DNA of 62,931 bases from Planctomycetaceae bacterium (GTDB lineage Bacteria; Planctomycetota; Phycisphaerae; Phycisphaerales; Zrk34): the NCBI GenBank assembly GCA_002685935.1, contig NYZD01000192.1, forward strand, positions 1-62,931. The letters run 5' to 3'. Of this stretch, positions 33,116 to 41,616 are shown piece by piece. The notes beneath the pieces were generated by a model. The model was not told where the DNA came from. It did not search any database and saw nothing but the letters and a program-made list of their open reading frames with translations. Within the stretch, counting starts at the first letter, position 1. Each line of letters starts with the position of its first letter. A program made the translations under genes and the position numbers.

Positions 33116-33190
33116 TCACATGCAGCACAGCCGCCCGACCGACGGATCGGGATTCTGCTGGTTCTGCTGATTGCTCATCCAATGTGACAT
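33116..33190 (-). CDS. Possible 20-24 residue peptide (Asn/Gln-rich, C-terminal Cys-Cys)
   Basis: A frame of MSHW followed by MSNQQNQQNPDPSVGRLCCM and a TGA. The Gln/Asn run and paired Cys next to the end are unusual. It occupies most of the transcript between the promoter and terminator. Comparison with related genomes for preserved codons would decide whether it is translated. Confidence 0.35.
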   Translation of the reverse strand: MSHWMSNQQNQQNPDPSVGRLCCM

Positions 33191-33199
33191 CGTGACGGG

Positions 33200-33227
33200 A
33201 GTATAGTCGGCCCGGACCGGGGGTCAA
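33200..33227 (-). promoter_or_regulatory. Sigma-70-type promoter of the small minus-strand unit
   Basis: On the minus strand, minus-35 TTGACC (33222-33227) and minus-10 TATACT (33200-33205) are separated by 16 bases. Both boxes match consensus at five of six positions. Confidence 0.65.
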
Positions 33228-33298
33228 CTTGATCCATGTTTCGGGCCGCAGGGCCGCGATCATCCCGCCGGCAAGCAAATATCCCGTCTCCACGCTCC

Positions 33299-33326
33299 TT
33301 GCTATCGCCGATCACGCCGCCATAAT
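33299..33326 (+). promoter_or_regulatory. Candidate promoter of the pilus operon
   Basis: TTGCTA (33299-33304), a 16-base spacer, then CATAAT (33321-33326, five of six to consensus). The predicted start is near 33333, giving a leader of about 70 bases before the first PilB gene. Confidence 0.45.
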
Positions 33327-33405
33327 AACAATGGGGAATCGGATTCGACTCGCCGCGGCCATGCCGCGGCCGCACGCCCGCCAGGCTCATCCCGCAGGAG
33401 TATCC

Positions 33406-35136
33406 ATGGCACGCCAGCGTCGCAAACTTGGTCAGATTCTGTTGCGTTGGGAAATCATCAACCAACAGCAGCTCGAAGAGAGCCTGAAGGTCGCCGAGGG
33501 CGCCGGCAGGAAAATCGGCGAGACGCTCGTGGAACTGGGCCATTGCTCGCAGGACGATGTCGCCAAAGCGCTCGCCGTCCAGTTCGATATGGAATACATC
33601 GATCTGGATGCCCAGAACGCCGTCGCAACCGATTTCGATCTGCTCCCGGCCGATATCATCCAGAAGTTCCACGTCCTGCCGCTGGAAAGAAATGACGGCA
33701 AGCTGAAGGTGCTGTTGCACGACCCGATGGACCTGGAACTCCTAGACGTGCTGCGGTTTCGCATGAACTGCGAGATCGAAACCGCCGTTGGCGCCGAATC
33801 CAAGATTCGCGAGCACATCAGCCGAATGCTGTCCGATTCCTCGAATTCCATCGATCAGGCCGTCCGCGAGCTTTCGATCGATCGGAATGCCGAGCGACTC
33901 GATGACGAAGAGGCGGCGGCCGAGCGGGCCGAGGACGCCAATGCCCCCATCGTGAGACTCGTCAACAAGATCATTGCCGAGGCCGTCAACACCCGCGCTT
34001 CGGATATCCATGTCGAACCCATGGCCGATCGCGTGCGGCTGCGCTACCGAGTCGACGGCGTCTGCCATGAACGCGATAACATCCCCAAGCGGATGCAGAG
34101 CGCGATGATCGCCCGACTGAAGATCATGTCGACGATGAATATCGCCGAGCGGCGTGTCCCCCAAGACGGGCGAATCAAGCTCAATGTCAGCGGCGTGCCG
34201 ATCGATTTTCGTGTCAGCGCGTGCCCCGCCTACCACGGCGAGTCGATGGTCATGCGTATTCTCAGGCCCGACTCCGTGCGCATCGGACTGGCCAGCCTCG
34301 GTTTCCAGCCCGATCATCTGGACATGTTCAGCCGCACGATTCGCCGCCCCAACGGCATCTTCCTGGTGACCGGTCCCACCGGGTCCGGCAAGACCACCAC
34401 GCTCTACAGCGCCCTGGACACCCTCAATCGTCCCGACCGCAAGATCATCACCGCCGAAGACCCCGTGGAATACAATTTCAGCGGGATCAATCAGTGTCAG
34501 GTACGTGAGGATATCGGCTTCACGTTTGCCGCCATTCTGCGCACCATGCTGCGGCAGGCGCCAAACATCATTCTCGTCGGCGAGATCCGCGACCAGGAGG
34601 TCGGCGAGGTCGCGATCCAGGCCGCCCTCACCGGCCACTTGGTGTTCAGCACACTGCATACCAACGATGCGCCCTCCGCGATCACCCGATTGATCGACAT
34701 GGGCATCAAACCGTTTCTCGTCGCGAGTTCGCTGCAAGCGATTATGGCACAACGGCTTGTGCGCGTGCTCTGTGAGGAATGCAAAACGCCGGACGACGAT
34801 CCGAATCCCTATTTCCTCCGGCTGATCGGCATCACCGACGAGGACACGCAGGCCGGCCAGATCATGAGGCCGGTCGGATGCGCCAACTGCGCTGAAACCG
34901 GATATCGCGGCCGTAAAGGCGTGTTCGAGTTCATGCAGATGAACACTGAACTGCGGGACCTGGCTTTCAAACGGGCCGCGACTAACCAGGTCCGACGCGC
35001 TGCGATCACTTCGGGCATGCGGACACTGGCTGAAGATGGGCGATTGAAGGTGCTAGCCGGCATCACCTCTGCCGAAGAAGTCGCACGGAACGCCCAGGTA
35101 GAGGGGCTCATTGATGTTGACCAAGAGGATATGTGA
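33406..35136 (+). CDS. PilB/GspE-type assembly ATPase, first copy
   Basis: A 576-residue hexameric ATPase that powers pilus or pseudopilus assembly from the cytoplasmic side. The N-terminus (about 1-150) is an MshEN/GSPII_E-N domain (KLGQILLRWEIINQQQLEESL, LVELGHCSQDDVAKALAVQF). The ATPase core has Walker A GPTGSGKT at 323-330, an Asp box in EDPVEYNF, Walker B IILVGEIRD, and a zinc site (CEECK, CANC). AGGAG lies five bases before the ATG at 33406, which decides the start over longer frames. It is the first gene of an operon running to 48.5 kb. A second PilB follows at 36.7 kb. Confidence 0.95.
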   Translation: MARQRRKLGQILLRWEIINQQQLEESLKVAEGAGRKIGETLVELGHCSQDDVAKALAVQFDMEYIDLDAQNAVATDFDLLPADIIQKFHVLPLERNDGKLKVLLHDPMDLELLDVLRFRMNCEIETAVGAESKIREHISRMLSDSSNSIDQAVRELSIDRNAERLDDEEAAAERAEDANAPIVRLVNKIIAEAVNTRASDIHVEPMADRVRLRYRVDGVCHERDNIPKRMQSAMIARLKIMSTMNIAERRVPQDGRIKLNVSGVPIDFRVSACPAYHGESMVMRILRPDSVRIGLASLGFQPDHLDMFSRTIRRPNGIFLVTGPTGSGKTTTLYSALDTLNRPDRKIITAEDPVEYNFSGINQCQVREDIGFTFAAILRTMLRQAPNIILVGEIRDQEVGEVAIQAALTGHLVFSTLHTNDAPSAITRLIDMGIKPFLVASSLQAIMAQRLVRVLCEECKTPDDDPNPYFLRLIGITDEDTQAGQIMRPVGCANCAETGYRGRKGVFEFMQMNTELRDLAFKRAATNQVRRAAITSGMRTLAEDGRLKVLAGITSAEEVARNAQVEGLIDVDQEDM

Positions 35137-35180
35137 TGGCGACGGCGACGCTTGTCGCCGGGGCCGCATTGGAGTAAGCC

Positions 35181-36311
35181 ATGGCTACGATTCAGATTGA
35201 TCGGCTGCTGGATACCGTGATCAAACAGGCCGCCAGCGACCTGCACCTCACCGTCGGTCTGCCGCCGACCATTCGGCTCAGCGGTCGCCTCCGGCAGCTC
35301 AAGACCGCGGTCCTGGAACCGGATGACACCGTCTCACTGATGAAATCGATCGCGCCCGACCGTGCTCAGGAGGAATTACACGAGCACGGCACTGCCGACT
35401 TCGGCTTCGCCTACGAGGACCGCGCACGGTTCCGTGTCTCAATCTTCCGTCAACGCGGCAACGTGGCACTGTGTTTGCGTCAGATCCCCAATAAGCTCCT
35501 GACGTTCGAGCAAATCGGCCTGCCCGTCATCTGCAAGGAGCTCTGCCGTCGTCCCCGCGGGCTGTTCCTGGTCACCGGGCCCACCGGGTCGGGTAAAACT
35601 ACCTCCTTGGCCACGATGATCGATTTCATCAACGACGGCCTCGATCGACACATCATCACCATCGAGGATCCCATCGAGTATTACCATCAGCACAAGAAGT
35701 GCATCATCAATCAGCGCGAGGTGGGCGCGGATGTCTCTTCGTTTGCCGAAGCCCTCAAACGCGCCCTGCGGCAGGACCCCGATGTGATTCTCGTCGGTGA
35801 GTTGCGCGACCTGGAAACCATCGAAGCGGCGATCCGAGCTGCCGAGACCGGCCACCTCGTGTTTGGCACCCTTCACACCAACAGCGCCGGCGGCACCATC
35901 AACCGAATCATCGACGCTTTTCCCGTGGATCAGCAGAACCAGATCCGCGTGCAGCTGTCCACCAGCCTTATGGCCGTGCTGTCGCAGCAGTTGCTTCCCA
36001 GGGTCGACAGCGGGGGCATGGTCGCCGCCTATGAGTTCCTGGTCGTCACCCCGGCCATCGCCAACCTCATCCGCGAAGGCAAGACCTTCCGGATTGATTC
36101 AGCCATTCAGACCGGAAAACGGTTTGGAATGCAGCTGCTTGACGATCATTTGTGGGAGCTCTACGAAGAAGGCAAGATCGCTGCCGACGATATGCTGGAT
36201 CGCGGTTCCAACCCCGAGAACCTGCTGGAGAAGGTCCGCCGAGCTGGCGGCAACATCGACCGCACGGAGCTGCACGACGAAGGCAACGGCACCCCCCCAT
36301 CAGGGGCTTGA
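35181..36311 (+). CDS. pilT: PilT-type retraction ATPase
   Basis: A 376-residue retraction ATPase that disassembles type IV pili. A PAS-like N-terminal domain (RLLDTVIKQAASDLHLTVGLPPTIRLSGRL region) is followed by Walker A GPTGSGKT at 133-140, an Asp box in EDPIEYYHQHKK, Walker B VILVGELRDLET, and a His box in TGHLVFGTLHTNSA. There is no zinc site, as expected for PilT. Its presence argues that the locus makes a retractable pilus and not only a secretion pseudopilus. It lies 44 bases after the first PilB gene. Confidence 0.95.
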   Translation: MATIQIDRLLDTVIKQAASDLHLTVGLPPTIRLSGRLRQLKTAVLEPDDTVSLMKSIAPDRAQEELHEHGTADFGFAYEDRARFRVSIFRQRGNVALCLRQIPNKLLTFEQIGLPVICKELCRRPRGLFLVTGPTGSGKTTSLATMIDFINDGLDRHIITIEDPIEYYHQHKKCIINQREVGADVSSFAEALKRALRQDPDVILVGELRDLETIEAAIRAAETGHLVFGTLHTNSAGGTINRIIDAFPVDQQNQIRVQLSTSLMAVLSQQLLPRVDSGGMVAAYEFLVVTPAIANLIREGKTFRIDSAIQTGKRFGMQLLDDHLWELYEEGKIAADDMLDRGSNPENLLEKVRRAGGNIDRTELHDEGNGTPPSGA

Positions 36312-36698
36312 TGCAAGAGACGACCCCCGCCTCAACGGCCTCAGTTGCCGTTCCCGCCAGACCATGGGTTGTGGGAAGGCCTGTAATAAGGCACGGCAGT
36401 CGAATGATATGCCTAAAACCATTGGTGTCCACCCAAAAACAATCGGAAAACTGGGTTGTACGTCAAGCTGGTTCCGGCCAATAATGTAATAGGGCAGCAA
36501 CGCCGTCTGATTCGATTTGTCTGATACCGCGGACCGCTGCAGAGCCCATTGATTCGACCCGCCAGGAAAGCCCAGACCCCGTGAGCGACCTCCTGACCTC
36601 CGCCCGACCGCACCGCTCGCGACAATCGCTCCGGACTGGCTGAAGCCCGGCACAACCTAAACCGTCGATGACCTCGCCAGCCCAACTGGAGACATCAA
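36312..36698. other. Non-coding gap within the pilus locus
   Basis: 387 bases with no gene. The sequence is less GC-rich in the middle, and TTGTAC followed 18 bases later by AATAAT (about 36460-36490) could be a weak internal promoter for the second PilB and the genes after it. No hairpin with a T tract was found. Confidence 0.35.
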
Positions 36699-38468
36699 AT
36701 GGCTGATCGGCCGGTACCCACACCCGATGGTTCAAATGACCCAGAGGCCCTAACGGGCCGTCGCATCGGGGTGATTCTGCGCAAGATGGGCCTGGTGAAT
36801 CGGGATCAGGTCCACGAAGCGCTCGATCTCCAATCCCAACGACGGCTGCCTCTTGGGCAGTTGCTGATCGAGTTGGGACACGTCAACCAGGCCGATGTCA
36901 ACGCGGCACTGGCCGCTCAGGCGGGGATGGAGTCGGTCGACCTGGAGAAGATGGAACTCGACGAATCGGTCTTCAAGATCCTTCCCGCTGAAACCGCCAA
37001 GGCCTATCAATGTATCCCGATCCGCTATGAGGAATCGACCAACACCCTCACTATCGCCATGAAGAGCGCCGACAACTTCCGCGCCATGGACGACCTGCAG
37101 CTGCTGATGGGTTTCGACGTCAAAGCCATCGTGGCTGATCCGCGGCAAATTGACGCCTGCATCGCCCGGTATTACGAGACCGATGACGAATCGATCTCAT
37201 CTCTGCTCGGCGAGATGGCCGACGACGAGACATTCCTCGAACTCCAGGATCGAGACGAATCGGTCGACTTGGAGGTCGTGACCGCCTTGGCCGACGACAA
37301 CAAGGTCAAACGCCTGCTCAACCTCGTGCTGCTTCAGGCGATCAAGGAAAAATCCTCGGATATTCACTTCGAGCCGTTCGAAGATGAATTCAAAATGAGA
37401 TACCGCGTCGATGGCGTGCTCTACGAAATGATCCCCCCGCCGCGCCATTTGGCCATGCCCATCACCTCACGCATCAAGGTGATGGCCAAGATGGACATCG
37501 CCGAACGTCGGCTGCCCCAGGACGGGCGCGTCGAACTCGTCGTCGCCGGTAACCCCATCGACCTGCGCGTGTCGGTCTTGCCGACCATCGGCGGCAACGA
37601 GTCGGTCGTCATGCGCGTCCTCGACCGGTCCAATGTGCAACTGGATCTGGCGAAACTGGGACTCCGCGACGACGATATGGAAACATTCCGGCAACTGACC
37701 TCCAAGCCCAACGGCATCGTGATCGTGACCGGCCCAACCGGGTCCGGCAAGACCACCACCCTCTATGCCGCGCTCAGCGAACTCAACGATATTGAAACCA
37801 AAATCCTCACCGCTGAGGACCCCGTTGAGTACGACATCGACGGCCTCGTCCAATGCCAGGTCAACGAAGAAGTCGGCATGACCTTCGCTCGTGCCCTGCG
37901 GAGCTTCCTCCGCCAGGATCCGGACAAGATCCTCGTCGGTGAGGTCCGCGACTTGGAAACCGCCGAGATCGCCGTCCAGGCCGCGCTGACCGGTCACCTC
38001 GTGCTCAGCACATTGCACACCAACGATGCGCCGTCCAGCATCGCGCGTCTCCTCGATCTTGGGCTCGAGCCGTTCCTCGTCACCGCCACGATCGAAGGCA
38101 TCGTCGCCCAGCGGCTCGTCAAGCGCATCTGCCCGCGGTGCAAGGAGTCTTACGAGCCGACCGAAGAGCAGCTCATGGAATTGGAGCTGACCCCTGAAGA
38201 CGTACAGGGACGCGCCTTCAGCCGCGGGGCCACCTGCGAATACTGCAATCACATTGGCTACCGGGGTCGCGTGGGCATCTACGAGATCATGATTCTCGAC
38301 GACGACCTGCGCGAACTGATCATGCAGCACGCCTCCACGCAGGTCATCCGTACCGAGGCCCGGAATCGCGGCATGCGCACGTTGCGTCAGAGCGGCATGT
38401 TGGCGATCTACGACGGCCACACCACCATTGACGAAGTCGTCCGCGAGACCATCACCGAAGAAGATTGA
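36699..38468 (+). CDS. PilB/GspE-type assembly ATPase, second copy
   Basis: A 589-residue assembly ATPase with the same architecture as the one at 33.4 kb: MshEN N-terminal domain (VILRKMGLVNRDQVHEAL, IELGHVNQADVNAALAAQ), Walker A GPTGSGKT at 345-352, EDPVEYDIDG, Walker B KILVGEVRDLET and zinc site (CPRCKE, CEYCNHIGYRGR). It is clearly diverged from the first copy and not a recent tandem duplicate. It lies 22 bases before pilC, so this copy is probably the one tied to the prepilin genes that follow. Confidence 0.95.
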   Translation: MADRPVPTPDGSNDPEALTGRRIGVILRKMGLVNRDQVHEALDLQSQRRLPLGQLLIELGHVNQADVNAALAAQAGMESVDLEKMELDESVFKILPAETAKAYQCIPIRYEESTNTLTIAMKSADNFRAMDDLQLLMGFDVKAIVADPRQIDACIARYYETDDESISSLLGEMADDETFLELQDRDESVDLEVVTALADDNKVKRLLNLVLLQAIKEKSSDIHFEPFEDEFKMRYRVDGVLYEMIPPPRHLAMPITSRIKVMAKMDIAERRLPQDGRVELVVAGNPIDLRVSVLPTIGGNESVVMRVLDRSNVQLDLAKLGLRDDDMETFRQLTSKPNGIVIVTGPTGSGKTTTLYAALSELNDIETKILTAEDPVEYDIDGLVQCQVNEEVGMTFARALRSFLRQDPDKILVGEVRDLETAEIAVQAALTGHLVLSTLHTNDAPSSIARLLDLGLEPFLVTATIEGIVAQRLVKRICPRCKESYEPTEEQLMELELTPEDVQGRAFSRGATCEYCNHIGYRGRVGIYEIMILDDDLRELIMQHASTQVIRTEARNRGMRTLRQSGMLAIYDGHTTIDEVVRETITEED

Positions 38469-38490
38469 CCCCGATTTATTGAGGTGTGTT

Positions 38491-39813
38491 ATGCCTACCT
38501 ACCAGTACGAAGCGATGGATCAGACCGGCAAGACGGTCAAAGACACGATCGACGCGGCCAGCAACGACGATGCCCTCGCCAAGATCAAGAACCAGGGACT
38601 GTTCCCCACCAGCGTGCGCGAACGCAGGACGCGACAACGCGGCGGCGGCGCCTCGGCGGCCCCGACCCCGACCGTCGGCCGCAAGAAGAGCATCAGCGAC
38701 ATCTCGATCAACATCGGCGGTGTCGGCACCAAGAAGCTCTCGCTCTTCACCCGGCAGCTGTCCACGCTGCAGGACGCTGGACTGCCGATTCTGCGTTCCC
38801 TCCAGATTCTCGCACTGCAACAGAAACCCGGCCTGCTCAAGAATACCCTCGAAGCCGTCGCGGTTGACGTCGAAGGCGGGACCAGCCTGTCCGAGGCGAT
38901 GGAGCGACATCCCAAGGCCTTCGATCGACTGTACGTAAAGATGATCGCCGCCGGCGAAGTCTCCGGTACGCTCGATGTGATCCTCCAGCGCCTGGCCGAC
39001 TTCATGGAGAAGGCTCAGAAGCTCAAGAGCAAGATCCGTGGCGCGATGGTCTACCCGGTCGTCGTGATGGTTGTCGCGGTGCTGATCGTCACCGGCATCA
39101 TGGTGTTTGTCGTGCCGAAGTTCGGCGAGATCTTCGCCGACTTCGACGCAAAAATGCCCGCCACCACGCAGTTCCTCATCACCGCCTCTTACTGGATCTC
39201 CGGCGTCGGACCTGACGGCCAGATGAGCGCCGAGGACGACAACCCCATGATTCCCGGCTGGGCCTGGATTATTGTCTCGCCGTTCCTGATCTGGGGCTTC
39301 ATGAAACTGATGGGGCAAAGCAAAGGCGGTCGCAAGTTCACCGATGAGTTCAAGTTGTACATACCGGTGTTCGGCAAGTTACTACGGTTCACGTGCATTG
39401 CCCGATTCACGCGAACACTCGGCACACTCGTTCACGCCGGCGTGCCCATTCTCGAGGCCATGCTCATCACCCGAGATACCGTCGGCAACAACAAGTTTGA
39501 GGTCGCCCTTCAGAAAGTGCACGACTCAATCCGCGAGGGCGAGACGATCTCTCAGCCGTTGCGTGAATCCAAGATCGCCGATGAGTTGGTCGTGAACATG
39601 ATCGACGTCGGAGAAGAGACCGGTGAACTCGACAAGATGCTCATGAAGGTCGCCGACAACTATGACGAAGCCGTCGACACGACCGTCGGCGCGCTGGTCA
39701 GTATTCTGGAGCCGATTATGGTCGTCATGTTGGGCGGCATCGTCGGGTTCATCGTCATTTCGTTGTTCCTGCCCATGGTCGCGATCGTCGACACGCTGGC
39801 CCAGGCCGGCTGA
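38491..39813 (+). CDS. pilC: PilC/GspF inner-membrane platform protein
   Basis: A 440-residue platform protein with two GspF domains (LSLFTRQLSTLQDAGLPILRSLQIL, and later FTCIARFTRTLGTLVHAGVPILEAML) and three hydrophobic segments (GAMVYPVVVMVVAVLIVTG, GWAWIIVSPFLIWGF, and the C-terminal ILEPIMVVMLGGIVGFIVISLFLP). An internal loop between the first two membrane segments is longer than usual. It anchors the assembly ATPase to the inner membrane. The ATG at 38491 matches the family start PTYQYEAMDQTGK. The first prepilin-like gene follows 35 bases later. Confidence 0.95.
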   Translation: MPTYQYEAMDQTGKTVKDTIDAASNDDALAKIKNQGLFPTSVRERRTRQRGGGASAAPTPTVGRKKSISDISINIGGVGTKKLSLFTRQLSTLQDAGLPILRSLQILALQQKPGLLKNTLEAVAVDVEGGTSLSEAMERHPKAFDRLYVKMIAAGEVSGTLDVILQRLADFMEKAQKLKSKIRGAMVYPVVVMVVAVLIVTGIMVFVVPKFGEIFADFDAKMPATTQFLITASYWISGVGPDGQMSAEDDNPMIPGWAWIIVSPFLIWGFMKLMGQSKGGRKFTDEFKLYIPVFGKLLRFTCIARFTRTLGTLVHAGVPILEAMLITRDTVGNNKFEVALQKVHDSIREGETISQPLRESKIADELVVNMIDVGEETGELDKMLMKVADNYDEAVDTTVGALVSILEPIMVVMLGGIVGFIVISLFLPMVAIVDTLAQAG

Positions 39814-39848
39814 AGCCCGCCCGAGACCGACCGCGCAAGGAGTAGACA

Positions 39849-40805
39849 ATGCGACGGCACTCAATCAAACAGACGCAGCAGTGGGGGGGCCGACCGTCGC
39901 CCACCGTGACTTGGCACCCGGGTTTCACGCTGATCGAAGTGCTCGTGGTGATCGGTATTCTCGGCCTGCTCGTCGGTCTGGTGGTTGTGTTCCTCAGCGG
40001 CGCCAGCGAAAGTGCCCGCAACTCGGTCAACATACAGTTTATGAACCGCCTCGTCTCCGCGCTGAACGCCTACCAGACCGACATGAAGCAGTTCCCGCGC
40101 AGTCTGCTGGTCAGGAGTGCATCCGGCATCTACGCGCGCGAACAACTCAACCCCTATGCCGACGAAAACTGGGAAGGCGCTGAGACCCTGACGCTGGCGC
40201 TGATCGGCCACCTGCCGGCCGATCCCGATAACAACGGCAAACTCGATCACAATCCCACTTCCGACCGTGAGCTCGGCGACGGCAAGGACGGCACCGGCTT
40301 TCGCCTGTACAGCCCCAGGGGCCGCGCCTACGGGCCCTATATGGACATGGACAACAACGATCGCCTGTCCAGCGGATTGAACACCGACACGTTCGTGTTC
40401 ACCGACATGTGGGATAAGCCCATCCTTTACTACGCCGCCAAGTCCGGCGGTGAGACCGGGCGCATGACCGAGAACAATTCCGATGTCCGAATCTGGGGAC
40501 CGAAGGGCCGCTACGACACCGATCACAATCCCGATCTGATGGCCGCGAATCTCAATCCGGCAACCGGCGGGTCCAATACGACCGATGGCCAATTTGCCCT
40601 CGAACACTACTGGTCGCACGCGATCGCCCCCGGACCCAACGACGACAAGCGCGAATCTCTGGAACGCTCCATGAGGGCGGGAATGATACTCCTTGTCTCC
40701 GCCGGCGAGGACGAACGATTCGGTCCCGCCGATGACGGCGACGACGGCGCGCCCGGCACTGACGACGACCCGGCCACCGACGACGTGATGGTCGTCGGCC
40801 CCTGA
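39849..40805 (+). CDS. Prepilin-like protein with GspG-type N-terminus and Asp-rich loops
   Basis: A 318-residue prepilin-like protein. A class III signal (PGFTLIEVLVVIGILGLLVG, cleavage after Gly, Glu at +5) leads to a hydrophobic helix, then a GspG-like alpha domain. It is twice the length of ordinary GspG. The extra part carries Asp-rich stretches resembling calcium-binding loops (DPDNNGKLDH at about 125, DMDNNDRLSSG at about 166, DTDHNPD, and an acidic tail DDGDDGAPGTDDDPATDD). It is the first of six prepilin-like genes in series and is the best candidate for the major pilin or pseudopilin. Confidence 0.85.
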   Translation: MRRHSIKQTQQWGGRPSPTVTWHPGFTLIEVLVVIGILGLLVGLVVVFLSGASESARNSVNIQFMNRLVSALNAYQTDMKQFPRSLLVRSASGIYAREQLNPYADENWEGAETLTLALIGHLPADPDNNGKLDHNPTSDRELGDGKDGTGFRLYSPRGRAYGPYMDMDNNDRLSSGLNTDTFVFTDMWDKPILYYAAKSGGETGRMTENNSDVRIWGPKGRYDTDHNPDLMAANLNPATGGSNTTDGQFALEHYWSHAIAPGPNDDKRESLERSMRAGMILLVSAGEDERFGPADDGDDGAPGTDDDPATDDVMVVGP

Positions 40806-40832
40806 CCGCCGCCTGATCCACAGGAACACACG

Positions 40833-41612
40833 ATGCAGCCGCTGACCCAGACAATCACGCGACTCAACACCGACCGCCGAGCGGTTGCGCACCGAGCGCG
40901 TCCGCATCGCGCCGCCGATCGGGGCTTTACCCTGATCGAGGTGCTCGTCGTCATCGGCATTCTCGCGCTACTGGCGGCGATCGGGATCGGCATCGGTTTC
41001 GCCGTCGGCGAGACCGGCGACCGCGCCACGACCAAGACCCGGCTCAACGTTCTGCAAGCCGCCGAGGCACAATATCGCTCCCTCACCGAAGAGGTCATCA
41101 ATCATCTGTCCAGCGTCAATGACCCGATCGATTGGTCGACCCCCAAGTCCCACAACGCCCCCACCGCCTCCGGTAACGGCTCGCTCGGCGGAAGCAGCAT
41201 GATCGACCTGCAAGATCATTCCATCGAACGGTTCCTCTGGGTTGTTCTTCAAGTGCCCGAGATCCGGAACTCGCTCAGCGGCCAAACCGAATTGCTGCAG
41301 GATGATGATGGCCCGCCCAAGGAATTCCTGGAAATGCGCGACGGGTGGGGCAACAAGTTCGTCTATGTCGCGTTCGTGGACTATGACGACCCGGCCGATC
41401 AGGACAACTTTCTGCCCCAACGCGGCAAGTTCGGCCTGGATCGTCCCTACTTCGCCTCCGCAGGTCCCGATGGATCCTGGGGGCACGTCGATGACGTCGA
41501 GAAAAGCAGAAACCGTGATCGCGATTCCAACGGCAATCCCGATCGGGATAACAACGGCGACGGCGAAGACGATCACCTGGACAACATCTATAGCTACGAA
41601 ATCCTCCAATAA
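40833..41612 (+). CDS. Prepilin-like protein (minor pseudopilin)
   Basis: A 259-residue protein with a class III signal (RGFTLIEVLVVIGILALLAAIG) after a long 30-residue cytoplasmic leader. The body has GspG/H-like features, and near the C-terminus a dense Asp/Asn stretch (DRDSNGNPDRDNNGDG, about 225-240) that looks like a calcium loop. It lies 27 bases after the first prepilin gene and four bases before the next. Confidence 0.85.
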   Translation: MQPLTQTITRLNTDRRAVAHRARPHRAADRGFTLIEVLVVIGILALLAAIGIGIGFAVGETGDRATTKTRLNVLQAAEAQYRSLTEEVINHLSSVNDPIDWSTPKSHNAPTASGNGSLGGSSMIDLQDHSIERFLWVVLQVPEIRNSLSGQTELLQDDDGPPKEFLEMRDGWGNKFVYVAFVDYDDPADQDNFLPQRGKFGLDRPYFASAGPDGSWGHVDDVEKSRNRDRDSNGNPDRDNNGDGEDDHLDNIYSYEILQ

Positions 41613-41616
41613 CACC

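Larger units (their letters stand above)
33047..33193 (-). ncRNA. Candidate small RNA or small-peptide mRNA of about 145 nt
   Basis: A self-contained unit: promoter TTGACC-16-TATACT, predicted start near 33193, terminator at 33047-33088. Inside is a 24-codon frame (33116-33190; from the second ATG at 33178, 20 residues) encoding MSNQQNQQNPDPSVGRLCCM. No Shine-Dalgarno sequence precedes either ATG, and the first ATG would be within a few bases of the transcript start, so either leaderless translation or a non-coding RNA is possible. The RNA does not resemble 4.5S RNA or tmRNA by eye. Target and function are unknown. Confidence 0.55.
32928..33405. other. Intergenic region with a small minus-strand transcription unit and the pilus promoter
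   Basis: 478 bases between aspS (minus) and the first PilB gene (plus). It contains a compact minus-strand unit (promoter 33200-33227, small ORF 33116-33190, terminator 33047-33088) and a plus-strand promoter candidate at 33299-33326. The terminator isolates the small unit from aspS, so it is not a leader of that gene. Confidence 0.7.

Noticed and set aside
33047-33193. 4.5S RNA, 6S RNA or tmRNA
   Set aside because: The characteristic conserved loops of 4.5S RNA are absent, the transcript is too short for tmRNA, and there is no 6S-like long central bulge by eye.
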